DNA from: Papilionanthe hookeriana x Papilionanthe teres | Taxonomy: Eukaryota; Streptophyta; Magnoliopsida; Asparagales; Orchidaceae | DNA: 64,000 nt | Assembly: GCA_022702705.1 (NCBI GenBank) | Contig: CM040428.1 | Coordinates: 114,808,183-114,872,182 of the forward strand | Direction of reading: 5' to 3' | Shown: in pieces, positions 1-10,799 of the stretch | How positions within the stretch are numbered: position 1 is the stretch's first letter | Layout: each line of letters starts with the position of its first letter | Notes under the pieces: model-generated | What the model saw: only the letters and a program-made list of their open reading frames with translations | Told to the model about the DNA's origin: nothing | Databases searched by the model: none | Made by a program: the position numbers and the translations under genes

Positions 1-1059
1 TAAATAGAGTGTCAGTTAGTGAGTTCAAATTAGTGATATTTGTGAGGAATTCTTCGAGAGATTGTAAGAGTGGAAGGGAAGTGAGAGATTTCTTCCTCAT
101 TACCGTTTTGAAGGAGAATTCTACGTATTGTAAAGAAAGGAAGAGATTCAGAGGAACTTCAAGGAGTTGCTTGAGGAGGAATTTAAGATAAGTTGTATTT
201 ACTTATTTTAGTTTGTAGAACTTTGCTTTTATATATGAAATCCAAGTTTTATCGTATTATCTCCATGAAATGTAAGTAGTTTTTTTATCTTTCTCCTTAT
301 TTTAAAATTTTTGTGAAATGGTGATTTGAATTAGTGTGCCAATAAAATTATAAAAGAAGTTGTGATAATCTTTCACTTAAATCTTAATTTACTTTCAATC
401 TGGCCAATTGATTCGTTAAAATATGTTGAGTTTACAACTAAAGTAAAGATTACATCAGAGATTCAGGGAGGTTAAAGTCCTTGGAAGTAGGGTGCAAATA
501 AATAGGAAAATAATATTTATCGAGCTTAGAATTAGAGATTTTAGAATGACAGACTAAAATCCTCAATTCGGACCTATCGTTTGGGTGCTGAAGTGTAAAT
601 GTTAGCCCTCAGGCGAGGGGAACGTGGGAGCTATGAAGTGAGATCCGGTATCCTCCCAGCCTAGCTGCAGATTCAGTGACCAAGCATAGGATTAGTCAAT
701 GTTCTTTATTCCTTGATCAAAGGGTAATGAATGTGTATGTTCCTATTTGGCACAACACAGTTTTAAACTAATTCTAATTATCCATTCACATAAATTTCTT
801 AACAAAGGAGAAAAGATTCTTGCTTATATATTTGAACTTCACTTTATTAGTAGAATTAGTTATCTATAAGTAGAATTAGTTTATTAAATTTTCATATTAT
901 TTTTTATTGCATATTAGTGACAGATAGGTAATTTCGATTTCCAAGTTGTGATTCTGGATTGGTTTCTCTAATCCTAGTCAGTAGCCTTTATAATATTCCC
1001 TGTGGGAACGATATCCAGGACTCTATTAGAGCCCTATATTACTCAAGTGATTAAGTAAA
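1..1059 (+). repeat. 3' portion of an Athila-type LTR (E0)
   Basis: This stretch lines up block by block with the second half of the LTRs at 29347-31011, 12001-13793 and 31346-33682. Shared blocks are a GTGCAAATAAATAGGAA-like segment (about 491), an AGAATGACAGACTAAAATCC segment (about 542), a TATTTGGCACAA segment (about 745) and a TGTGGGAACGATATCC segment near 1002 followed by CCCTATATTACT. In the other copies the last two precede the LTR end and the tRNA primer site. Here the last 100 or so bases are replaced by X V at about 1060. No protein is encoded; a short reading frame at 9-191 lies in the leader-like part and is not credible as a gene. Confidence 0.75.
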
Positions 1060-1142
1060 TGTAATTCCTATAATTAATTGACAGGATTGAAACTTAATTA
1101 AATTCATTTCCAAAATTTAAAGCCCAACATTAGGATAGTATG

Positions 1143-1180
1143 GGATGTCATCGAGGTTCTCCTCGAGATCTGTGACATCC
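1143..1180. other. Compound inverted repeat in X V
   Basis: Outer arms GGATGTCA and TGACATCC enclose an inner stem TCGAGG/CCTCGA with loop TTCT. The matching place in X II (about 20375-20420) keeps a weaker version, CAAAG/CTTTG, around a similar centre. Confidence 0.6.
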
Positions 1181-1734
1181 CCTACCTTTCTTTTCTCTGA
1201 CTCCAAAAATAACTGTTCCACATTGCGCCTTTCACATATTGGATTTCCTACTACCACACTTCGTTGAAAACCCTATCTTTGAATTCATGACGATAGAAAC
1301 CCTGATCTAAATCAAGAGTTCTCTCAGGTGACTTCGGTCATTTGAGGGGTAATTGACTATAGGGGCTTGCCTCTATAGCGAGCTTTAAAGACCCCAGGTA
1401 ATATAAAACCTATTTAATTCTTTTTGTGTTAAATAGGGAAATTTGTCGGTACATAAAGGTTCGCAGACCAGAACGGATGTCATGAATTTTGTGGTTTATT
1501 TGATCGAGCGATATTGTCAAGTAGGGTGTCTATTCTTCGGGATAGATGCGTTACTTGCGATATGATGCTCATTCATTCAAACTGCTAAATGAATGAGATT
1601 AGTCCATTCTCATATTTTCAAATTTAAAATTTTATTTTCAAAACTAATATATATATTAAATTGAATCTTAAAATCTCAAACCAATAACAAAAAGGTAATT
1701 TTCAAAATCAAATCATTTAAGCGGCCGACAGTAG

Positions 1735-2361
1735 TCTAGAGAATTTGAACCAAATAGAAACCACAGAGGGTTCCTTACTTGGGTCAAAGTTAGGAGTCCA
1801 TTTCTGTAATTTTATTTCAGTACCATCAATGATAATGGATTGTTTAGAAAAAAGTCTTGCATAATCCTCCTCATTAGTAAGATGAATTAGCAGGTGTCTG
1901 CCATCAAGTATTCCCATCCTCCATGCACCAGAGAAATTGGAGTAAAAAAAGTTTCTTACCAACTCCATCTTATGGTGTCCTAAGGAAAATATTCCAATTT
2001 AAGTAAGCTTCACTTCCTCATTTAGCTCTTCCATTCCTTGCTTAGAGAAGAAAATGGCAGAGAGGCCATCCTTAACTCTAAGGGCATTAATAAAGGGACA
2101 AGTCCCTTTACCGCCAGCTGCATCATGTAGAGCTTGGGGAAACACCAGTAAGTCATAGTTATTAAGATGAGCATGTCCTTTAGCAAACACCCCAGCATAG
2201 GTGGCCTTAGTCCATGCAATATTAGCTCTCAGGTCAATGGGAGCTGTCATAAATGCTAAACCGCAAACTGGTGCCCAAAGATACAATGGAACAATAAAAT
2301 TCAAAAAGAAAAGTTCTCGGGAAGCGGCAAACCTCCTGGAGACTCTAAGAAACCATCCCAA
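1735..2361 (-). pseudogene. LINE A ORF1 fragment (DUF4283-type RNA-binding protein)
   Basis: The N-terminal part (2361-1999) contains an LLVFPQ motif, a GKGTCPFI motif and KDGLSAIFF, aligning with LINE C at 19377-19129. After a stop (codon TAA, about 2001-1999) it continues with MELVRNFF, GILDGRHLLIHL and EEDYARLFSKQ, the typical DUF4283 core, then WTPNFDPSKEP and IWFKF, and breaks off. Proteins of this type bind LINE RNA with a downstream CCHC knuckle, which is missing here. It is a broken fragment. Confidence 0.75.
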
Positions 2362-2493
2362 AACACTGAAAGTAACGGGCCAAGAGTGTCAAAAACGCCA
2401 GGCAGACACCTTCCCTCCTTCCCCACCGAGCCGCCGCAGTCACCAGCCATGCCCAAACCCTAGTAGAGCTCTTCCCTCCTTAGCCGCCATTAT
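1735..2493 (-). mobile_element. LINE A: 5' fragment of a plant L1-type LINE
   Basis: The minus strand starts next to a (TA)n tract at 2495-2511. It has a short 5' leader with a CTAGGGTTTGGG motif shared with LINE D, then reads the start of ORF1. The copy stops inside the DUF4283-like domain at about 1735, where X V sequence resumes. LINEs normally lose their 5' end; this copy keeps the 5' end and lacks everything after the first half of ORF1, so a secondary deletion or an unusual insertion is implied. Confidence 0.7.
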
Positions 2494-2494
2494 G

Positions 2495-2511
2495 ATATAT
2501 ATATATATATA
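2495..2511. repeat. (TA)n tract at the 5' end of LINE A
   Basis: Short run of alternating TA directly beside the LINE A 5' end, the same arrangement as at the 5' ends of LINE C and LINE D. Confidence 0.85.
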
Positions 2512-2743
2512 CTTTCAATAGTTTTACTTTCAATTTTTTGTCCTTTCAAATTCTTTCCAATTGTACATTATATTACATTTTTGTTGAATTGATGTTATAA
2601 GTTTTATTTTTGAATTGATGGTATTCTATTTTGACAACTCCTTGGCATGAAATTTTATTAATTAGTATAAAATAGAATTTATATTTTACCATCATCCCCC
2701 ATATTGCTGGGGTGTAGTGTCTTCTGAACCTAGGTGCGACACA

Positions 2744-3027
2744 AAAAATTATTCAAGGACTCTTTTATGGATGATCTTTACATAATCCTTCTTCACATGA
2801 GAAGAGGAATGATAGCCAACAGTTGTGGAGAGGTTGCAAAATGGAAAATATTGGAGGAAGGGAAGATTTCCTTGTATTAAGCTTTTCAAAAACAATATCA
2901 ATAGAGAGACATGCATATACAAGTGAAGATAGATACCATATATAAATGTGGAGCCATGAAATAACATCAAAGAAGTAGACCGTGCATATTAAAATTCCCA
3001 CTGCATTTGCGTACATACAAAAATACA
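2744..3027. other. Unassigned sequence between X V and LINE B
   Basis: I see no match to other parts of the window and no convincing coding frame. A 73-codon minus-strand frame at 2749-2970 has no recognisable motif. It may be a relic of the sequence into which LINE B inserted, or the degraded front of LINE B. Confidence 0.4.
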
Positions 3028-4071
3028 ATGAAGCTATCAAGGGAGGATGATTATGCTCAGATTTTTTCTAAGAAAATCCTCATGATAAAAGGAAAACCAA
3101 CGAAGCTACTAAAGTGAACCATGGATTTTGATTCCACACAAGAACCTCCTATAATACCAGTTTGGTATAAGCTCCCTAACCTTAAACTCTCTTTTTTCAA
3201 TAAGGAAATATTATACATAATTAGGGACTCTCTTGGGAGACCGTTGAAGGTAGATATCTCCTCCTGCAATGTTACCAGATCTTCCTCAGCCAGAGTTCTA
3301 GTGGAAAGAGAAATTACCTTACCTACACTTGATGATGTATGGCATGGATATGCAAATAATAATTATTGGCAGCCAATTATTTTGGAGCAACAACAACTGT
3401 ATTGTATTCATTGCAGAATGTTTGGACATAGTCAAAAGAAGTGCTACATATTACATCCTGACTTGTGACCTTATAAATTGGCTCAAATGGGACAGGCTAA
3501 CTCTTGCCCTGTACATGATTGTAATCAATTACATGCTCCTACACATCAACCCCAGGTTACTAATATGGTTGTACTACCTCCCATTTCAAGACACACTCAG
3601 TTAGATGAACTCCATAATGTGACTGTTGTAATAGACACAAGACCTCTGAATGAACCAATTCCACAACAAATCCCTCTTCCGGCCTCTGTGGTTAGGCCTG
3701 ATGTTCGTTCCCCCATTCCTGAGCATTTGATTGAAGAAAATGATATTACTGATATGGTTACTACTATGGAAGAGGAGTGGCATGTTCAGAAGTACAAGAA
3801 AAATAAAAGAACTCCAGTTTCTGTAGGGAACACTGGTCTGACATTGCATTCTGGTAAAGACCTAGGATTGCCATTAATAGATGAAGGTAAACACTGCTCT
3901 TTAGATCAGGAGAAAATCATAAGTCAGAAACAGAAGAAAAAGAAAGGTGCTAATGAATTGAAAAATTTGAAGGATGGTAGTAGTTTAAATATAGGAGACA
4001 GCTCTTTAAATTTGGTGATTAATTCCATTTCCAAGACTATGGGAAAGGGAAAAGCTAGACACTATGATTGA
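3028..4071 (+). pseudogene. LINE B ORF1: DUF4283 domain, CCHC-like knuckle, basic tail
   Basis: The frame reads the DUF4283 half with one in-frame TGA just before 3121, in a position where relatives have tryptophan. It then gives a long open stretch: IPVWYKLPNL, LGRPLKVD, SSARVLVERE, and a knuckle CIHCRMFGHSQKKC (about 3406-3450) that fits C-x2-C-x4-H-x4-C. A stop follows the knuckle at 3466-3468. The frame continues 3478-4071 as a Pro/Val-rich linker and a lysine-rich C-terminal tail. ORF1 proteins of plant L1 elements bind their RNA and form the transposition particle. This copy keeps the knuckle better than the other copies but cannot be intact. Confidence 0.8.
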
Positions 4072-4552
4072 CCTCCTTTAATGGAATGTGAGGGGAATTG
4101 CTCACCCTAATTCCCTTCACAGACTCCTTAATCTGATTAGGGTGCACAAACTATTGTGTTTTGCTCTTTTAGAACCGATGTTTTCTAAACATGTACAACC
4201 TATTCTCAGGAAATTTCATGGTTTTCAGCATTTTGCTAATGTCAGTCAGAAAATATGGATTCTCCTTAGAAAGGAAGTGGTTTGGTCTGTTTTGATTGAT
4301 AATCCTCAGTTTGTTCATCTGATGGTTAAAATTGGTGAATTTGAGTGTTTTGACACTATTGTATATGCTGGATGGTCTTCTGATTCTAAAAAATATCTTT
4401 GGGATAATCTCTCATTAGTAAGAAAATCTATGGATTCAAATTGGTTAGTTGTTGGAGTTTTCAATTGTATTACATCTCCCACTGAAAAACAAGGTGGGTG
4501 GACCGTGGAAATCCAAAAAATTTCTAATTTCAATGACTCTATTTAGGATGCT
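4064..4552 (+). pseudogene. LINE B ORF2: start of the endonuclease domain
   Basis: An ATG at 4064 overlaps the last codons of ORF1 (stop 4069-4071). The frame has a stop five codons in, then reads WNVRGIAHP, LLEPMFSKH, IVYAGWSSD and SNWLVVGVFNCITSP. These match the apurinic-type endonuclease of L1 elements, which nicks target DNA; the GDFN active-site motif is changed to GVFN, losing its acidic residue. The match fades just past the SNFNDSI segment, so only about 160 residues remain. Confidence 0.75.
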
Positions 4553-5639
4553 TGACAACAATTAGAAGCCGTGTCGGAGATGTTCTCGGTGTCGATGTCG
4601 ATGTCATTTCTGGAGTCGCCACTCTGTTTATCAATGATATTTCCCTAATCTTCAATAAATATAATTTCATTGGATTCTGTAAAAGGATTCTTAGATAATA
4701 AATTCAAAGAAAATATAGGCTAATAAGATAGAAAACATTAGAAAAGGAGGTGTCAGTGATAATCCTTATAAAAGAAGATTCTAGAATGTCTTATCCTAGA
4801 AGTTCTATATAAGGATAATGAAGTTCAGGTAACCCGAGATTTCTAGATATGATATATATCCTGAGTTTTTTAAATCTCTTATAGAAGAAAGCTCCTATAG
4901 TTAATTACACTATAGACAATTATGATGGTCTAAGAAAACTTCTGATTAATGTTAATCACTTGTTTTCTAAGAAGTTTCAAGGAAAGAAATGTTAACGTTC
5001 AATCCTAAGGGTAATATGTCGTACTACCCTAAAAGTTTGATTTTGTCAGTTTTTATTGTTTGTCATTTTTAATTATTTTGTTAATGTCATTATTTTATTA
5101 TCTTGTAATTTATTATTTGTTTTGGTGGCTATCATAAAAGTTTTGGTTTTATTTTGTCTTGGTTTTGTCATTTTAATGTTGTTTGCTTTGTTTTGTTTTA
5201 TCACTGTCGTTAGTTTGATGTTAGTGCGATTTTGTTTTGTTTTCTTGTCGTTTGTCCCATCTTTAGAATGTCATCCTGCGAAACTGAGTTAGGATACCCT
5301 ATAACATGCAAAGAAAATCTAAAATAAAATTAATGTCATTGTTTCATCTTGATCGTCCTGTAAAACAGAGTTTGCACACCCTATAATGTGCAGAGGCTTA
5401 ACCTACAAGAGTGTTAGAATTTTAAACAATGTAAATTGAACTTAAGTCATTTTAAGTGTAATGTTGATTAGGCTTAAAAGCTAACAAAAAGTTAGATTTT
5501 AATAATTTAGATTCGATGTTATTTGAATTCAAAAGTTTTAAATTAATTAGAAGTCTGATAATTAAATTCAATGTATTTTGAATCTAATATTTTTGGTTTA
5601 ATTATTTAGTTAAGTTAGGTTCAATATAGATTGATCCTA

Positions 5640-6480
5640 TCATTTAAGTTAACTTAGGTTCATTTTGGGTTTGAACTCAAGTTGAAATTTGATTAAGTTA
5701 AGTTCAATATAAGTCAAACCTAATGTCCAGTTAGGTTCAATTTGGGTTTGAACCTTAAATTTATGTTGAGCATGACTTAGGTTTAAAATAGGTTAAGCCT
5801 AAGGTTTAGGTTTGACTTAAGTTCAATTTGTGTTGAACTTAAGTGAGGTTTGTATTGGTTTTAATTTAGATTTAACTTAATTTTATGTCAGGTTATGTCA
5901 TAAGCTTAAGTTTGACTTAAGTCATTAAGTTAGGTTAGAGTTAACCTGGGTTTAACTTGAGCTTAAATTAGATTAATGTTAGGTTTAATCCTAACCTTAA
6001 GTTCAATGTTAGTTGATCTTAAGTTAGGTTTAGTTCAACTTAGATTCATGTCATATTGAACCTAAGTTAGGTTTGATTTAAATATAATATGGGTTGTACT
6101 TAAGTTAGGTTTAGGTTAACTTAGATTCATGTCATGTTGAACCTAGGTTAGATTTGACTTAAGTCCAATATGGGTTGGACTTAGGTTATCTTAGATGTTG
6201 AACCTAGGTTATAACTGACTTAAGTCCAATATGGGTTGGACTTAGGTTAACTTAGACGTTGAACCTAGGTTAGATTTGAACTAAGTCCAATATGGGTTGT
6301 TCTTTAATTAGATTTTGGTTAACTTAGATTCATATCATGTTGAACCTAAAATAGATTTTACTTAAGTCCTATATGGGGTGGACTTAAGTTAGGTTTAGGT
6401 TAACTAAGATTTATGTCATGTTGAACCTAAGTTAGGTTTCAATTAAGTCCAATATGGATTGGACTTAAGTTAGGTTTAGA
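5640..6480. repeat. Sub-array with 61-81 bp units and GGTTCAA / AAGTCCAA dyads
   Basis: Dyads such as AAGTCCAA-TATGGG-TTGGACTT recur at about 6161, 6222, 6283, 6364 and 6445, spaced 61, 61, 81 and 81 bp. Earlier ones carry AAGTTCAA/TTGAACTT (about 5820) and AGGTTCAA/TTGAACCT (about 5735). Units alternate with a GTCATGTTGAACCTA block. Confidence 0.75.
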
Positions 6481-7525
6481 TCTAGGTATAATTAAGCTTT
6501 AATTGGTTAAGGTTTAATAGTTTAATTATGTCTAATGTGTTAGACCTAATTAAGATTTAAGTTTGTTTAAACCTTAGTTGGTTAAAGTTTAATAGTTTAA
6601 TTAAGTCTAATGAGTTAGACCTAATTATGGTTTAAGTTTAATTAAACCTTAATTGGTTAAGGTTTAATAGTTTAATTAAGTCTAATGTGTTAGACTTAAT
6701 TAGGGTTTAATTTTGATTAAACCTTAGTTTGTTAAGGTTTAATATTTTAATTATATTTAATGTGTTAGACTTAATTACGTTTAAGTTTGATTAAACCTTA
6801 GTTGGTTAAGGTTTAATAGTTTAATTAAGTATAATGTGTTAGACTTAATTAGGGTTTAAGTTTGATTAAACCTTAGTTGGTTAAGGTTTAATAGTTTAAT
6901 TAAGTCTAATGTGTTAGACTTAATTAGAGATAAAGTTTGATTAAAACTTAGTTGTTTATGGTTTAATAATTTAATTAAGTCTAATGTGTTAGACTTAAAT
7001 AGGTTTTAAGTTTGATTAAACCATAGTTGGTTAAGGTTTAATAGTTTAATTAAGTCTAATGTGTTAGACTTAATTAGGGTTTAAGTTTGATTAAACCTTA
7101 GTTAGTTAAGGTTTAATAGTTTAATTAAGTCTAATGTATTAGACTTAATTAGGGTTTTAAGTTTGATTAAACCTTAGTTGGTTAAGGTTTAATAATTTAA
7201 TTAATTCTAATGTTTTAGACTTAATTAGTTTTAAGTTTGATTAAACCATAGTTGATTAAGATTTAATAGTTTAATTAAGTCTAATGTGTTAGACTTAATT
7301 AGGGTTTAAGTTTGATTAAACCTTAGTTGGTTAAGGTTTAATAAATTAATTAAGTCTAATGTGTTAGACTTAATGAGGGTTTAATTTTGATTAAACCTTA
7401 GTTTGTTAAGGATTAGTTATTTAATTAAGTCTAATGTGTTAGACTTAATTATAGTTTAAGTTTGATTAAACCTTAGTTGGTTAAGCTTTAATAATTTAAT
7501 TTAGTCTAAGGTGTTAGACTTAATT
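6480..7525. repeat. 75-bp tandem repeat, about 14 copies
   Basis: The dyad TAAGTCTAA-TGTG-TTAGACTTA starts at about 6527, 6602, 6677, 6752, 6826, 6901, 6976, 7051, 7126, 7202, 7276, 7351, 7426 and 7501, a spacing of 74-76 bp. The rest of each unit reads roughly TTAGGGTTTAAGTTTGATTA, AACCTTAGTTGG and TTAAGGTTTAATAGTTTAAT. Most units keep the dyad perfect or with one mismatch. Confidence 0.9.
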
Positions 7526-7945
7526 AGGGTTTAATAGTTACTTAGACCTAATGTAAGTAAGGTTTAAGTTGATTAATTAGGTTTAATATGGGTTAAAACT
7601 AATTAGAGTTTAATTTGTCTTAAACCTAATGTAATTAAGGTTTAAGGTGTTTAATTAGGTCTAATTAAGGGTTAGAACTATTTAGGGTTTAATAGTTACT
7701 TAGACCTAATGTAAGTAAGGTTTAAGTTGATTAATTAGGTTTAATATGGGTTTAACCTAATTAGGGTTTAAGAGTTACTTAAACCTAGTGTAAGTAAGGT
7801 TTAAGTCGATTAATTAGGTTTAATGTGGGTTAAACCTAATTAGGGTTTAAGAGTTACTTAAACCTAATGTAAGTAAGGTTTAAGTTGATTAATCAGGTTT
7901 AATGTGGGTTAAACCTAATAAGGGTTTGTTTTTATATTAAACCTA
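7526..7945. repeat. 79-bp tandem repeat, about five copies
   Basis: AGGGTTTAA followed by a GTTACTTA block recurs at about 7526, 7684 (two units), 7763 and 7842. Each unit ends with a dyad such as TAGGTTTAA-TGTGGG-TTAAACCTA. Confidence 0.8.
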
Positions 7946-7949
7946 ATGT

Positions 7950-8345
7950 AATAAAGATCTAATGAGTTAATTAAGTTTAATATGTCTTTAAACTTAATTA
8001 AAATTTAATTTTGAATTAATTAAGTTTAATATATCCTTAAACTTAATTAAAGTATGATTTTGGATTAAACCTAATCTAATTAAGATTTAATGGGTTTATT
8101 AAGTTTAATATGTCTTTAAACTTAAGTAAAGTTTAATTTTGAAGTAAATGTAATGTAATTAAGGTTTAATTAAGTTAATTAAATTTAATATGTCCTTAAA
8201 CTTAATTAAAGTTTGATTTTGAGTTAATTGAGTTTAATATGTCCTTAAACTTAATTAAAATTTGATTTTGAGTTAATTAAGTTTAATATGCCCTTAAACT
8301 TAATTAAAATTTGATTTTGGACTAAACCTAATATAATTAAGGTTT
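7950..8345. repeat. Sub-array with TAAGTTTAA / TTAAACTTA dyads
   Basis: TAAGTTTAA-TATGTCC-TTAAACTTA and close variants start at about 7972, 8021 and 8100 and continue to about 8310. Spacing is mixed, about 49 and 79 bp. A further AGGTCTAA/TTAGACCT dyad follows near 8370. Confidence 0.75.
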
Positions 8346-9337
8346 AATATAGTAATTAAGTTTTTAATCAGGTCTAATTTGATGTTTTAGACCTAATTAG
8401 GGTTTGTCTTGAGTCTATCTTGAGTTTGACTCAATTTTGACTTAATCTATTGTTGAATGGGCTAAGTTGAGTGAAGATAGGATTTTTAGGAATTTAAGTT
8501 ATTAACTTATAATAATTTTAACTCTAATCTTGAAAATGTCATTTAAAATTGTTTAATGACTTAAGAATTGTCATTTTAAGGTTATTGTCTGTCACCTTAA
8601 ATTTCCTAACCATTTTCCAATTTTATTTTCCTTAAATTTTTTTATAATTATTGTTAAAAAAAATAATTACAAAGTGTCTTGAAAATTATGAAATGATGAC
8701 TTAGAGGATTGTCCTAGCCTAGGAAAAATCAAGGGATATTTCTAAGGGCCTAGGGATAATTTTCCCAAATTTTAATATTTTTTGGTTTAATAATTAATAT
8801 TTAATAAATAAAATACTCCTGAGAGCACTTAATTATTTAAAAACTAAATACATAGAATAAAATTATAATTTTGGCTCATAATTTTTTCCTCTTCATGTTG
8901 AGTTGAGGGATATTTTTATCATATTTTTAGGATTTTTCTATGTCAAGATATGCAATTTTGATTATTTTAAGGTTTATCTGAATTTAATTAAATCCAGATA
9001 AATCTTAAGCTATCGCGTGTCCTCGGATGGGTCAACATGCGATAGATCTGATGTGGGGATCCGAACAGCAGAGATAGTGGGTTTTAATCATAGCCGTCCG
9101 TTTCCAAAACACGAAAACGGACGACATCCCTTCATCTTGTTCATTCCCTTCGATCCTGTAGACCGTCCATTATTTAGGAACAAGATCTCTCTCGATTTTT
9201 GATAAAATCAAATGAAATGTATTTCTATATGATCGTTTTGAGATGACGAACCCATCCATATGGTGATGTATGGGTTTTGAAATGATTTGTTTTGCAAAGT
9301 GTGAAACACGAATGCCATTAAAGTGGAATATCCATAC

Positions 9338-9803
9338 CTTGGCCAAAGTTGATTTGAGCTTGATTTAAATGACTTGGAAGCTTCATGTGGTCTTGAGAAG
9401 GCTTTTTCCAAACTCCATTTGAGTTCAAATTGAGTCCTTGCATGATTTTGATCAAAAGGGGCTCGATTTGGATGGGTGTAGTCGATTGATGTCTTAGACT
9501 CTATGGGGATGGCCAATTTTGATTAGGATCCTCCTCCTTTAGTCCCTAAATGGATTTTGGAAGGTCAATTTTAAGACTTGAAGGGTTTTGTTTCACACTC
9601 CCAAAATGTTCTATTTTGGGTCCATTCAGGTTAGCTAGACTGAGGAGATTGGGTGGATTTCATGGCTTGATTTCATGAGGGATCAATTGCCTAAGTTCTA
9701 GGGAACATTTTTACTGTTCAGGGATAAGGGAATTATGTAGTGTTAAGGCATCTCCCAATATTTGGTCTCTCTTAGCCTTCTCAGTTTTGGGCTTTATTTA
9801 TAG
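9338..9803 (-). promoter_or_regulatory. X I core promoter and leader exon
   Basis: On the minus strand a canonical TATA box CTATAAATA lies at 9803-9795. After 465 nt there is a donor-like site, CCAAG then GTATGG, with the exon ending at 9338. X II and X III have the same arrangement at nearly the same spacing, and the surrounding sequence is related. I infer a transcription start about 30 nt after the TATA box; no transcript evidence is available. Confidence 0.55.
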
Positions 9804-10799
9804 CCATGGAAGAGCTTGGTTTGGCTATGGGTTGATTTAGGGGAGTTGTTAACTTCCTCATTAATGTTTTGGGAAGAGATTTTAGCGGAGGGGATAAGAG
9901 AATTGCAAATTACAAGGATTCCCATCATGTGCTTAACCATAGTGAAGATTGGGGTTTCCATTTGGTCTCTTTCCATTGGTTGGTCAAGTAGGTGGGATTG
10001 GTTTAAAGGCTGTGGATTAACCTTCCCCATATGAGTCTCCATTAGTCATCCAATATCGGTGAGGAGAGGATGAAACACAGGCTTCACATTCATCCATTTT
10101 CATCATTTGGTCTAACCATGATAAATGGCTAACTCAAGTCATGTTTTCTTTCTACTGGATGAAAGAGAGGTGCATGGGGACTCAATAAAAGCTAGCCATC
10201 TTCTATTTTTCATGTTAATTAAGTTTTGAGGAGACGATGCCATGTAATCCATTCATTTTTCGTACTTTTTATAATTTTGTCATGATGAAGTATTATGTGA
10301 GTTAGCCATGGTACAAAGGTGAGGTTAAGTGGTGTTTCATCCTTATTGGTTTGTCCATGGCAAACTTAAAATGACAAGCTACTTCATCTCATGCGAGAGT
10401 ATGATTCATACTTTGAGTTTGGGAGAGGATGACACCTCATTTCCTTTTATGATTAAAGTGTGTTTATGTCTTTTACCCATAATTAAGGTGATATTTCATG
10501 AGTCACTTAATGGTTTGATTTATTTTTAATTGGTCTAATGGGTTGTGTGTAACCCATGTGAGGTCATCATAGTTTCATTAATTAGCTTGAAAACTTGAAA
10601 ACCATTTATTATGTCATAAATGGTGTCACATGTTCAAATTTTATTTTCATGGCTTTTAATTGTATTTCTATTTTTAATTATTTATCTAATTAATCAAAAA
10701 TATTGCAAATTATATTACTAGCCAATAAATTAATCAAAACAATTTTTAGATTAATTATTTGATTATTTTTTATCATTTTTGGTTCAAAATTGGGTATTT

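Larger units (their letters stand above)
1060..2743 (+). mobile_element. X V: 3'-terminal fragment of the X family, split by LINE A
   Basis: 1060-1730 is the reverse-complement counterpart of 19855-20520 in X II: the same order of recognisable blocks, including GACTATAGGGGCTTGCC, TTCGCAGACC and a TATTCTTCGGGATAGA segment. After LINE A the copy resumes and ends GGTGCGACACA at 2743, matching the GCCGCACA terminus of X II. Only the last 700-900 bases of the family are present, so this is a 5'-truncated copy or the remnant of a larger insertion into the E0 LTR. It has no coding content. Confidence 0.7.
3028..4552 (+). mobile_element. LINE B: ORF1 plus start of ORF2 of a plant L1-type LINE
   Basis: It begins in the DUF4283 core (LSREDDYAQ at about 3036), passes through the zinc knuckle and linker, and enters the ORF2 endonuclease before breaking off at about 4552, where X I begins. 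Residues up to the break align with LINE C, so X I seems to sit inside the endonuclease region. I could not find the rest of this LINE on the far side of X I. Confidence 0.75.
5440..8460. repeat. 3-kb AT-rich satellite with a stem-loop in nearly every unit
   Basis: The region is built from T, A and G-rich words (TTAAG, TTAGG, GTTTAA) organised in several successive tandem families. Each unit contains an inverted repeat with 8-10 bp arms and a 4-8 nt spacer. It occupies the place held by plain (TTTAA)n runs in X II and X III. No coding frame survives. Confidence 0.85.

Noticed and set aside
6480..7525. CRISPR array
   Set aside because: The 75-bp units are contiguous tandem repeats with no unique spacers, in plant-type repetitive DNA.
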